From the NCBI GenBank assembly GCA_900319385.1, contig ONOG01000022.1, positions 1 to 64,000 of the forward strand: 64,000 nt of DNA, written 5' to 3'. The notes below the pieces were generated by a model. It worked only from the letters and a program-made list of their open reading frames with translations, had not been told where the DNA came from and ran no database searches. Below, piece after piece: positions 16,774 through 24,693 of this stretch. Every line of letters starts with the position of its first letter. Position 1 is the stretch's first letter. The translations under genes and the position numbers were made by a program. The stretch comes from an uncultured Prevotellaceae bacterium. GTDB taxonomy: Bacteria; Bacteroidota; Bacteroidia; Bacteroidales; Bacteroidaceae.

Positions 16774-18198
16774 ATGAAACAGGAAGATGTGAAACGTCGG
16801 CTGGAGGCTATCGGACGGCTGCGACTACTGACGGCGACAAACGAGGAAATGAGTCAGCTGGTGGGCCACCGCGTGGACGAGAAGAACGGACTGGGACGAC
16901 TGGGTGGACGGAGTTTGTTTCTGAAACGAGCGACGTACGATGCCTTGTGCCGTTGGGCGAACGCCCGGGCCAGCCACGACTTCAACGAGTTTCTGGACTT
17001 GTACGAGGAGGCTTCGACGTTCTTTGCAGAGGAGCGGATGGCGTATCTGTTCCGTCACGACTGCGAGGCTCTGTGCTCAGCGTTGCTCGATGCCATCTTC
17101 CTGAACAAGGAGCAACGACCTCCACTTACGGACCAGTTGCGCATTATATATAATAAGGTGTATGGCACAAGCCGCACGCGCTATGCCGCCGACCCCATGC
17201 TGGTGGTGCTAATGGCTTTGGGACTGCTTCCTGTCAGTTTCAGCCATGGTCGCGGCCGGAGCGAAGACATAAAAGAGGACTTCCGGCGGCTCTTTCAGTT
17301 TCTGCAACACCACGTGAGCCGTAACACGATGTTCGAGCGGCTGCCGGTGTTAGAGGGTTGCAAGGATCGGGTGATGCACGAAGGCCATCTGTGTGCACGC
17401 TTCTGGTTGTTCGACGACATGGCTGACATACTGGAGAACTACTACCAGCTGATGAATGCCGACCAGTTGCAGACGCTGAACAGTTCCCTGCGCGAACATA
17501 GCCTACGGCTCGACGTCGGGGGATGGATGTGGCAGGAGAACGAGACCAGCGTGTGGTGGCACTGGGAGGAGGTGAACAACGGCTATTTCCTGCATCGCAC
17601 GGTGGTGGATAACGAGCGGCAGCGTCTGCTTCACGAGAAGTTTGAAGCATTCATCATCGACGTACAAGGCAGGGTGATGATTCACATCATTCATCCGACC
17701 GCCATGCTGGCACAGGTGGAGGGACGCCCTACGGGACGCGATCAGTCGGAACGGTTCGAACTGACGTGGGACAACGACCAGACGCCCAATACCCTGACGT
17801 TCGGCATCATGCAGGGTTTCCACTGGTTTCGGGTCGATGCCCTGCACCGCACCACGATGAGCACTGAGGCGTTTGAGAAGAAGTATGCCGGATTCACGTT
17901 GGAGGAACTGCATCCTGAGACACTCTACGACTACTACATCGGCATTGACGCCATCACGCCCGAGGCCATCTTCTTCCAAGCCGAAGACGATGACGGATCG
18001 TATTTCCGCGTACCGCTCACGCTGAACGAGGCGCTGCGGCAGGTATGTATCGACGACCCTGCAGGACTGATGACCTTCCACAGTTCCAACCGTCGCTTCA
18101 TCACCTTCACCGACCTGAACCTCTTCCTTGAGGTGACGGACGATGCCTGCTGCAAACGTAACGGCATCACACGGGTCGGGGAGATAATTAAAAATTAA
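16774..18198 (+). CDS. Uncharacterised 474-aa cytoplasmic protein
   Basis: No signal peptide or membrane segment is visible and I recognise no family. The protein is Leu/Arg rich, with a helical N-terminal half (EDVKRRLEAIGRLRLLTAT, LCRWANARASHDF) and a C-terminal half richer in beta structure (GWMWQENETSVWWHWEEVNN, IIDVQGRVMIHIIHP). It precedes the helicase gene in the same direction. Its last codons (GEIIKN) lie inside the start of an AT-rich TTAAAAATTAATAATT repeat, so the C-terminus may have been altered by insertion of that repeat. Confidence 0.65.
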   Translation: MKQEDVKRRLEAIGRLRLLTATNEEMSQLVGHRVDEKNGLGRLGGRSLFLKRATYDALCRWANARASHDFNEFLDLYEEASTFFAEERMAYLFRHDCEALCSALLDAIFLNKEQRPPLTDQLRIIYNKVYGTSRTRYAADPMLVVLMALGLLPVSFSHGRGRSEDIKEDFRRLFQFLQHHVSRNTMFERLPVLEGCKDRVMHEGHLCARFWLFDDMADILENYYQLMNADQLQTLNSSLREHSLRLDVGGWMWQENETSVWWHWEEVNNGYFLHRTVVDNERQRLLHEKFEAFIIDVQGRVMIHIIHPTAMLAQVEGRPTGRDQSERFELTWDNDQTPNTLTFGIMQGFHWFRVDALHRTTMSTEAFEKKYAGFTLEELHPETLYDYYIGIDAITPEAIFFQAEDDDGSYFRVPLTLNEALRQVCIDDPAGLMTFHSSNRRFITFTDLNLFLEVTDDACCKRNGITRVGEIIKN

Positions 18199-18233
18199 TA
18201 ATTAAAAATTAATAATTAAAAATTAAAAATTGC
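18186..18233. repeat. AT-rich TTAAAAATTAATAATT repeat
   Basis: Three to four imperfect copies of TTAAAAATTAATAA, the same family as 4088-4128. It overlaps the 3' end of the preceding gene. Confidence 0.6.
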
Positions 18234-18272
18234 CTCCGGTGTCAATATGCGGATGAAAGATAATAAAACTCT

Positions 18273-20444
18273 ATGACAGCAAAACAACATAATGCAGAGA
18301 TGAACCTGGCGTGGCAGTTCATCGAGGGAACGGACGTGAGCGTGTTCCTGACCGGCAAGGCAGGAACAGGAAAGACGACGTTTCTAAAGAAAATCCGCGA
18401 ACTGGCACCGAAGCGTATGGTGGTGGTTGCTCCGACAGGTGTGGCAGCCATCAACGCACAGGGGGTGACCATCCACTCGTTTTTCCAACTTCCGTTGGGT
18501 GTGCATATCCCAGGCACAGAGTACAAGGAACAGGGCAATCATTTCCGCATGAGCAACGAGAAGAAGAACATCATGCGGACGATGGACCTGCTGGTGATTG
18601 ACGAGATATCCATGGTGCGTGCCGACCTGCTCGACGCCATCGACTCGGTCATGCGCAAGTATCGCGACCGCTACAAGCCGTTCGGAGGGGTGCAACTGCT
18701 GATGATCGGCGACCTGCAGCAACTGGCTCCCGTGGCGGTCGATAAGGAGTGGGAGGTGCTGAAAGATTATTACGAGACCCCCTACTTTTTCAGCAGCCGT
18801 GCCTTGCAGCAGATTCAGTATGTCACCATCGAACTGCAGCACATCTACCGCCAGAGCGACCAGCACTTCATTGAGTTGTTGGGCAAGATTCGCGAGGGAC
18901 GGATGGATGCCGAAGTCGTGGCAGAACTGAACCAGCGTTGCCTCCCCACAATCGGGCACGATGGCGAGACAGAGGCCATCCGACTCACCACCCACAACTA
19001 CATGGCCAACCGCTACAACGAGCAGCGACTCGCAGCCCTGCCGACAGAGGAACGGCATTTCGCGGCACGGGTAGAGGGCGATTTTCCCGAAACCTCCTAC
19101 CCTGCCGAGGCTGACCTCGTCGTGAAGGAAGGAGCACAAGTGATGTTCATCAAGAACGACCCCAGCACCGCAAAGTTGTTCTATAATGGAAAGATTGGAA
19201 AAGTCGTGGGCTTCGACGACGAAAAGATTTTGATACAATGTCCAGACGATGCCCGCCCCATCAGCGTGGAGGTCTCCGCATGGGAAAACACCCGCATGAA
19301 GATCAACGCAGAGACCAACGAGATCGAGGAGGAAGTCATTGGCACTTTCCGCCAATATCCGCTCCGTCTGGCATGGGCCATCACGATTCACAAGAGTCAA
19401 GGCCTGACGTTCGACAACGCCGTTCTCGACATCAACGATGCCTTTGCCCACGGACAGGTCTATGTAGCCCTGAGCCGTTGCCGCAGCCTCGAAGGACTCA
19501 CGCTGACACGCCCCGTCGATATTAAATCTTTGCTGACAGACACTTCTGTTAACACATTTATCAACAACGAATTAAAGAATTCACAAAACGCCAGCAGCCA
19601 GCTCGATAGTTTGCGCTTTGCTTACTACAAGAAACTGCTCGACGAACTGTTCTCGTTCGATGCCCTCAGCCGCTCCGTACGCTATGTCCTGCGTGTGCTC
19701 GAAGAACACCTGTCGCGCCAGCAGCCCCAGCTCTGCACGGCATGGAAAGAGGCGGCTGATGATGTCGAGACGAAGTTCGTCGAGGTGGCAAGGAAGTTTC
19801 AAGTGCAGTATCACAATATCCTGGCTGTGTCGCAGAACTACCAAAACGACCCGCAGCTGGCCGACCGCATTCAGAAGGCTTGCTCCTACTTCGTCACTCA
19901 GCTGCGCACGCTTGGAACTCTGATTGCCAGCACGAAGCCCGAGATAGGGAATAAGGCTGTAGCCAAGCAGTTCAAAAATGCCATGGAGACTGCCACGACG
20001 GTCCAGCGCGAGAAGTTGGGCACGATGGAGCGCATCGTGGCACACGGATTCACCGTACGCACTTACTTGAAGGACAAGGCCAACGCTCTGCTCAGCGATG
20101 CAGAACAGGGTGCGAAGACAAAGAAGAAAAAAGAAAAGGAAGCGAAGCCGAAGACTTGGGAACAGAGTTTTGCCCTGCTCCGCGAAGGCAAGAGCGTGAA
20201 AGAGATTGCCCAGGAGCGCAACCTCACCACCAACACCATCTACAGCCACCTGATGCGCTATGTCGATAGCGGCGAGGTAAACCTGGCCGACATCCTGCCT
20301 GCAAAACACGTGGAGTCGGTGCGCCGCCTGCTCCGTCAGGTTGGGCCTCCGCAGGACCTCTACCCCTTCTACAAACTTCTTCCCTCCTCCATCACCTACT
20401 CCGAAATGCAGCTCATCCTACGAATGCTGGAGGAGAAACAGTGA
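18273..20444 (+). CDS. PIF1/RecD-type helicase with C-terminal HTH
   Basis: A 723-residue superfamily 1 helicase. Walker A is FLTGKAGTGKTTF (about residues 26-38) and Walker B is LLVIDEISMV. MIGDLQQLAPV is motif III, and TIHKSQGLTFDNAVLDI with QVYVALSRCRSLEGLTL is the UvrD_C_2-like end of the motor. The remaining 280 residues hold an HRDC-like helical region and a helix-turn-helix near the end (LLREGKSVKEIAQERNLTTN) as in the RecQ C-terminal HTH_40. Such proteins unwind DNA in repair or recombination. Confidence 0.9.
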   Translation: MTAKQHNAEMNLAWQFIEGTDVSVFLTGKAGTGKTTFLKKIRELAPKRMVVVAPTGVAAINAQGVTIHSFFQLPLGVHIPGTEYKEQGNHFRMSNEKKNIMRTMDLLVIDEISMVRADLLDAIDSVMRKYRDRYKPFGGVQLLMIGDLQQLAPVAVDKEWEVLKDYYETPYFFSSRALQQIQYVTIELQHIYRQSDQHFIELLGKIREGRMDAEVVAELNQRCLPTIGHDGETEAIRLTTHNYMANRYNEQRLAALPTEERHFAARVEGDFPETSYPAEADLVVKEGAQVMFIKNDPSTAKLFYNGKIGKVVGFDDEKILIQCPDDARPISVEVSAWENTRMKINAETNEIEEEVIGTFRQYPLRLAWAITIHKSQGLTFDNAVLDINDAFAHGQVYVALSRCRSLEGLTLTRPVDIKSLLTDTSVNTFINNELKNSQNASSQLDSLRFAYYKKLLDELFSFDALSRSVRYVLRVLEEHLSRQQPQLCTAWKEAADDVETKFVEVARKFQVQYHNILAVSQNYQNDPQLADRIQKACSYFVTQLRTLGTLIASTKPEIGNKAVAKQFKNAMETATTVQREKLGTMERIVAHGFTVRTYLKDKANALLSDAEQGAKTKKKKEKEAKPKTWEQSFALLREGKSVKEIAQERNLTTNTIYSHLMRYVDSGEVNLADILPAKHVESVRRLLRQVGPPQDLYPFYKLLPSSITYSEMQLILRMLEEKQ

Positions 20445-20472
20445 ATAAGGACAAAGCAAAGGACAATGAAAA

Positions 20473-20501
20473 GCCCTCTCAGCAGTCATAGCTGAGAGGG
20501 C
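20473..20501. terminator. Bidirectional terminator between convergent genes
   Basis: Perfect 11-bp stem GCCCTCTCAGC/GCTGAGAGGGC with a 7-nt loop, flanked by CTTTT on the plus side and GAAAAG on the other. It lies between the convergent helicase and DUF1573 genes. Confidence 0.85.
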
Positions 20502-20550
20502 CTTTTGGTTCGTTTCGTTGTACTTTATCCTTTTGTCCCCTGTACTTCGA

Positions 20551-20970
20551 TCAGCGTTTTTTGCTGTCGAGCTCGCGGTTGAGAGCCGTCATATTGCCCA
20601 GGATAAAAACGCGGGCAAGGTCGGTCTTGCAGTTGGAGAACACCTGAATGGACTTCTTGAAACGGCCTGGCTGCTTGTCTGAGCCGTCGTAGGTGACGGT
20701 GATTTCGCCACGTGCACCTGGGGCGATGGGGTCCTTCGGATATTCAGCCACAGTGCATCCACAAGAAGTATAGACATAGTTGATGATGAGCGGGGCTTGA
20801 CCTACGTTGGAGAACGTGAAGGTGCAAGTGCGACGCGCATCGTTCTGAGGAAAAGTTCCGAGGTCGATGGTTGTCTTTTCAAACTTGATGACAGGATACT
20901 TCTTCTTGGCCTGAACACTGACTGCAAAACAGAAGCCAAGCATGAACAGAATCAGCGAAAAGCGTTTCAT
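20551..20970 (-). CDS. DUF1573 exported protein
   Basis: A 139-residue protein with a signal peptide (MKRFSLILFMLGFCFAVSVQA) and one Ig-like DUF1573 domain marked by DLGTFPQNDARRTCTFTFSN, the SCGCTVAEYPKDPIAPG motif with its two cysteines, and the IQVFSNC end. These are periplasmic or outer-membrane proteins common in Bacteroidetes; function is not known. The ATG at 20970 is used rather than a TTG two codons upstream. It is divergently transcribed from yidC, with promoter elements in the shared gap. Confidence 0.85.
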   Translation of the reverse strand: MKRFSLILFMLGFCFAVSVQAKKKYPVIKFEKTTIDLGTFPQNDARRTCTFTFSNVGQAPLIINYVYTSCGCTVAEYPKDPIAPGARGEITVTYDGSDKQPGRFKKSIQVFSNCKTDLARVFILGNMTALNRELDSKKR

Positions 20971-20996
20971 AAACAACTGATTTAAGTTTTATGGGG

Positions 20997-21004
20997 CAAA
21001 GTTA
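20997..21004 (-). promoter_or_regulatory. -7 promoter element of the DUF1573 gene
   Basis: TAACTTTG on the minus strand, 26 bp before the start codon, back to back with the yidC promoter. Confidence 0.6.
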
Positions 21005-21049
21005 TACAAAAAAGTGAAAAGCGAAAAGTGAAAAGTGGAAAAAATGTCG

Positions 21050-21057
21050 TAACTTTG
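21050..21057 (+). promoter_or_regulatory. -7 promoter element of yidC
   Basis: TAACTTTG on the plus strand, 26 bp before the yidC ATG. Just upstream is a GTGAAAAG-type short repeat (21012-21040). Confidence 0.65.
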
Positions 21058-21083
21058 CAAGGTTTTATTAAAAATAGCGATTT

Positions 21084-23003
21084 ATGAAAGATAAGAATAC
21101 AATTATTGGCTGGCTGCTCATCGGACTGGTGTTCGTTGGGTTTATGGTGTATCAGAACTACACAGCAAAGGACCGCATCGAGCGTCAGCGACTACAGCAG
21201 CAGACAGCTGCAGTCGCCCAGCAGAAGTCGGACAGCATCGCCGCTGTGAAGGCGATGGAGGAGGCTAAGAAGATGGAGGTGGAGAAGAACGACTCGACCA
21301 ACGCTCTGTTTGCCGCCCGTCAGGGACAGCCTGGCGAAACCATCCTGCAGAACAGCCTGCTCAAGGTGACGATTCAGAACCAAGGAGCACAGGTGAAGCG
21401 TGTGGAACTGCTCGACGAGACCTACCGCAACCAGCAGGGCGGAAACGTGGTGCTGATGGATGGCAACGACTCGAAGATGCGCTTGCTGTTCGAGGGCAAG
21501 GAAGACAACGTGCTGACCGACGACTATTGCTTCACGCCCAAGGAAGTGACCGACTCGAGTGTCGTGATGTCATTGCCCGTGGCTGATGGAAGCATCGACA
21601 TCAGCTATCAGTTGCTGCCAGAGTCGTACATCCTCAACATGGACGTGCAGGCACTGGGCTTGCAAGGTTTCTTCCCAGCCAAAGCCAATTCGTTTGGCAT
21701 TGTGTGGACGGAAAAGATGCGCCAGCAGGAGAAAGGCTATTCGTTCGAAAACCGCTACTCCACCATCACCTATCGCGATACGAACGATGACACAGACGAA
21801 CTCTCGTCGTCGGGCAGCGACGAGGAACAGCTCGGCGAGAAGTTTGAAAACCCGCTGCGCTGGGTCGCTTTCAAGACTCAGTTTTTCAGCCAGATTCTCA
21901 TTGCCGAGGATCACTTCACCGTCGATCGCATGGCTTCGAAGCAAGTGCCGGAAGTGAAGAAGGATGGCGAGACAAAATATCTGAAGACCTACGAGGCTGA
22001 ACTGAACACGAAGTTCGACCCCACGGGCAAGCAAGCCACGAACCTCAAGCTGTACCTCGGTCCCAACAAGTTCTCGACCCTGAAAGAGAACGAGGCAATC
22101 ATCGACGACAGCAGCGATCTCGACCTTCAGAGCATTGTCTATCTGGGCTGGCCGGTGATTCGCTGGATCAACCGTTTCATCTTCCTCTACCTCTTCGACT
22201 GGATGACAGGCTGGGGACTGAACATGGGAATCGTGCTGCTCATCATCACGCTCATCGTGAAGTTCGCCGTCTTTCCCCTGATGCGCAAATCGTATCTGGC
22301 CTCGGCCAACATGCGCGTACTGCGTCCGAAGATCGACGAAATCAACGCCAAATATCCGAAGCCCGAGGACGCCATGCAGAAGCAGCAGGAAGTGATGCAA
22401 CTGTATTCGCAGTACGGAGTGTCGCCGATGGGCGGCTGTCTGCCGATGCTCATACAGATGCCTATCTGGATTGCGCTCTTCAACTTCATCCCTAACGCCA
22501 TCGAGCTGCGCGGACAGTCGTTCCTCTGGGCCAAAGACCTCTCGACCTACGACGACGTCATCAACTGGGGCTTCAACATCTGGGGCATCGGCGACCACCT
22601 GAGCCTGTTCTGCGTGCTGTGGTGCCTCTCGACAGTGGCGAACACCTGGATTTCGATGCGCCAGCAGCAGGCCATGGCCGTGTCGCCTGAGCAGGAACAG
22701 AGCATGAAGATGATGCGCTGGATGTCGTACATCATGCCGCTCGTGTTCTTCTTCTCGTTCAACAGCTACAGCTCCGGCCTCAACTACTACTACTTCGTCT
22801 CGGGTCTCCTCTCCATCCTGATGATGTGGTACCTGCGCAAGACGACCGACGACAGCAAGTTGCTGGCTAAGTTGGAAACCCGCTACAAGGAGCGCAAGGC
22901 CAACCCCAAGAAAGGTTCGAGCATGATGGAGCGTATGCAGGCCATGGCTGCCCAGCAGCAGGAAATCCTGCGCAAGCAACAGGAAGCTCAACGTAAGAAA
23001 TAA
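21084..23003 (+). CDS. yidC: Membrane protein insertase YidC
   Basis: A 639-residue inner-membrane insertase of the long Gram-negative form. There is an N-terminal TM (IIGWLLIGLVFVGFMVY), a large periplasmic beta-sandwich domain (about residues 60-350), then the conserved core of TM helices with the KSYLASANMRVLRPKIDEIN region, SPMGGCLPMLIQMPIWIALF and the NYYYFVSGLLSILMM region. A basic tail (KKGSSMMERMQAMAAQQQE) may contact the ribosome. It works alone or with SecYEG. The gene lies directly upstream of a DUF1846 gene. Confidence 0.97.
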   Translation: MKDKNTIIGWLLIGLVFVGFMVYQNYTAKDRIERQRLQQQTAAVAQQKSDSIAAVKAMEEAKKMEVEKNDSTNALFAARQGQPGETILQNSLLKVTIQNQGAQVKRVELLDETYRNQQGGNVVLMDGNDSKMRLLFEGKEDNVLTDDYCFTPKEVTDSSVVMSLPVADGSIDISYQLLPESYILNMDVQALGLQGFFPAKANSFGIVWTEKMRQQEKGYSFENRYSTITYRDTNDDTDELSSSGSDEEQLGEKFENPLRWVAFKTQFFSQILIAEDHFTVDRMASKQVPEVKKDGETKYLKTYEAELNTKFDPTGKQATNLKLYLGPNKFSTLKENEAIIDDSSDLDLQSIVYLGWPVIRWINRFIFLYLFDWMTGWGLNMGIVLLIITLIVKFAVFPLMRKSYLASANMRVLRPKIDEINAKYPKPEDAMQKQQEVMQLYSQYGVSPMGGCLPMLIQMPIWIALFNFIPNAIELRGQSFLWAKDLSTYDDVINWGFNIWGIGDHLSLFCVLWCLSTVANTWISMRQQQAMAVSPEQEQSMKMMRWMSYIMPLVFFFSFNSYSSGLNYYYFVSGLLSILMMWYLRKTTDDSKLLAKLETRYKERKANPKKGSSMMERMQAMAAQQQEILRKQQEAQRKK

Positions 23004-23016
23004 AAGCCTCCCCCAA

Positions 23017-23039
23017 CCCCCTCCGAAAGAGGGGGCTTT
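23017..23039 (+). terminator. Terminator-like hairpin after yidC
   Basis: CCCCCTC/GAGGGGG stem with CTTTTAC following; one of a family of CCTCCGAAGGAGG-type hairpins dispersed in this window. A TTTTCAATTCCCA tandem duplication follows (23043-23070). Confidence 0.7.
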
Positions 23040-23075
23040 TACTTTTCAATTCCCATTTTTCAATTCCCATTTTTT

Positions 23076-24533
23076 ATGATCGGTTTCGACAACGACAAGT
23101 ACCTCCGCATACAGTCGGAGCACATCCGCGAGCGCATTGCACAGTTCGACGGAAAACTCTACCTCGAACTGGGCGGCAAGCTCTTCGACGACCACCACGC
23201 CTCGCGTGTGTTGCCTGGATTCCTTCCTGACTCTAAGTTGCGTATGTTCTCGCAGTTGCGCGACAGTCTGGAAATCGTCATCGTCATCAGTGCCGAGGAC
23301 ATCGAGCGCAACAAGGTGCGTGCCGACCTTGGCATCACCTACGACGAGGATGTGCTGCGCCTGCGCGACGAATTCATGCAGCGCGACTTCATGGTGGGCA
23401 GCGTCGTCATCACGCATTACAACCGCCAGCCTGCCGCCGACCAGTTCCGCCGCAGGCTGAAGCGCATGGGCATCAAGTCGTACGTCCACTACCTCATCGA
23501 CGGCTATCCCCACAACGTCCAGTTGATTGCGTCGGACAAGGGTTTCGGCCGCAACGACTACGTCGAAACCACACGTCCGCTCGTCATCGTCACTGCTCCT
23601 GGCCCAGGCAGCGGAAAGATGGCCACCTGCCTCTCGCAGCTCTACAACGAGAACAAGCGCGGTGTGCGTGCCGGCTATGCCAAGTTCGAGACCTTCCCCG
23701 TGTGGAACCTCCCGCTCAAGCATCCCGTCAACATCGCCTACGAAGCCGCGACGGCCGACCTCGACGACGTGAACATGATCGACCCCTTCCACCTCGAAGC
23801 ATACGGAAAGACGGCCATCAACTACAACCGCGACATCGAGATCTTCCCCGTGCTCAATGCCCTGTTCGAAAGCATTTACGGCGAAAACCCCTACAAGTCG
23901 CCCACTGACATGGGCGTGAACATGGTGGGTTTCTGCATCTCGGACGACGAGGTGTGCTGTCAGGCCAGCCGCGACGAAATTATCCGTCGCTACTACGCAG
24001 CCACCAACAAACTCGCCGACGGGGCTGACAACGAAGCCGAAGTGCAGAAAATCCAGCTGCTCATGGGACAGGCAAAGATTTCGACCGACGACCGCCGCAC
24101 CACCGTCGCTGCCAATCAGCGTAAGGACAAGGACGGACAGCCTGCCGCAGCCATCGAACTGGCCGACGGCACCCTCATCACCAGCGGCACGAGTCCGTTG
24201 CTTGGTTGCAGTGCGGCCCTCATCCTCAACACCATCAAGCATCTGGCAGGCATCGACCACCGTCTGCAACTCATTCCGCAGTCGATGATCGAACCGATAC
24301 AGAAGACAAAAGTGGAATACCTGGGCGGGCACAATCCGCGTCTGCACACCGACGAAGTGCTGGTAGCGCTGAGCGTGTTGTCGCAGTACGACGAGCGTTG
24401 CCGACGCGCCCTCGAAAGTCTGCCGCAGATGCGTGGCTGTCAGGTGCACACCACCATCATGCTCGGCGAGGTCGATCGCAAAATCTTCAAGCGACTGGGC
24501 TGCGGCCTGACCTGCGACCCTGTGAAGCGATGA
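23076..24533 (+). CDS. DUF1846 protein
   Basis: A 485-residue cytoplasmic protein covering the whole DUF1846 family length. Recognisable blocks are GFDNDKYLRIQSEHIRERI at the start, YLELGGKLFDDHHASRVLPG, a P-loop-like TAPGPGSGKMATCLSQLY (about residues 170-187), KFETFPVWNLPLKHPVN and DEVCCQASRDEIIRRYY. The family has a P-loop-like fold with no proven function. Its 3' end abuts a nested palindrome shared with the convergent glycoside hydrolase gene. Confidence 0.9.
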   Translation: MIGFDNDKYLRIQSEHIRERIAQFDGKLYLELGGKLFDDHHASRVLPGFLPDSKLRMFSQLRDSLEIVIVISAEDIERNKVRADLGITYDEDVLRLRDEFMQRDFMVGSVVITHYNRQPAADQFRRRLKRMGIKSYVHYLIDGYPHNVQLIASDKGFGRNDYVETTRPLVIVTAPGPGSGKMATCLSQLYNENKRGVRAGYAKFETFPVWNLPLKHPVNIAYEAATADLDDVNMIDPFHLEAYGKTAINYNRDIEIFPVLNALFESIYGENPYKSPTDMGVNMVGFCISDDEVCCQASRDEIIRRYYAATNKLADGADNEAEVQKIQLLMGQAKISTDDRRTTVAANQRKDKDGQPAAAIELADGTLITSGTSPLLGCSAALILNTIKHLAGIDHRLQLIPQSMIEPIQKTKVEYLGGHNPRLHTDEVLVALSVLSQYDERCRRALESLPQMRGCQVHTTIMLGEVDRKIFKRLGCGLTCDPVKR

Positions 24534-24535
24534 AA

Positions 24536-24693
24536 AAAGCCTCCCCCCAGCCCCCTCCGAAGGAGGGGGTGAACTGAGCACATTGAGCATCGCCCTGCAA
24601 CGTGAAATCGCTTGAAGCGAAAGCATGTTGCAGGGCGATGTATTTTGTACTACCCTTCTCCCCCTCCTTCGGAGGGGGCTGGGGGGAGGCTTT
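24536..24693. repeat. Nested palindrome between convergent genes
   Basis: A 34-bp outer arm (24536-24569) is perfectly inverted at 24660-24693. Inside it a 14-bp arm CATCGCCCTGCAAC (24588-24601) is perfectly inverted at 24627-24640. At the centre lies CGCTTGAAGCG. Each outer arm is itself a small CCCCCTCC/GGAGGGGG hairpin. It probably terminates both converging transcripts. The right arm reaches the stop codon of the hydrolase gene. Confidence 0.85.
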
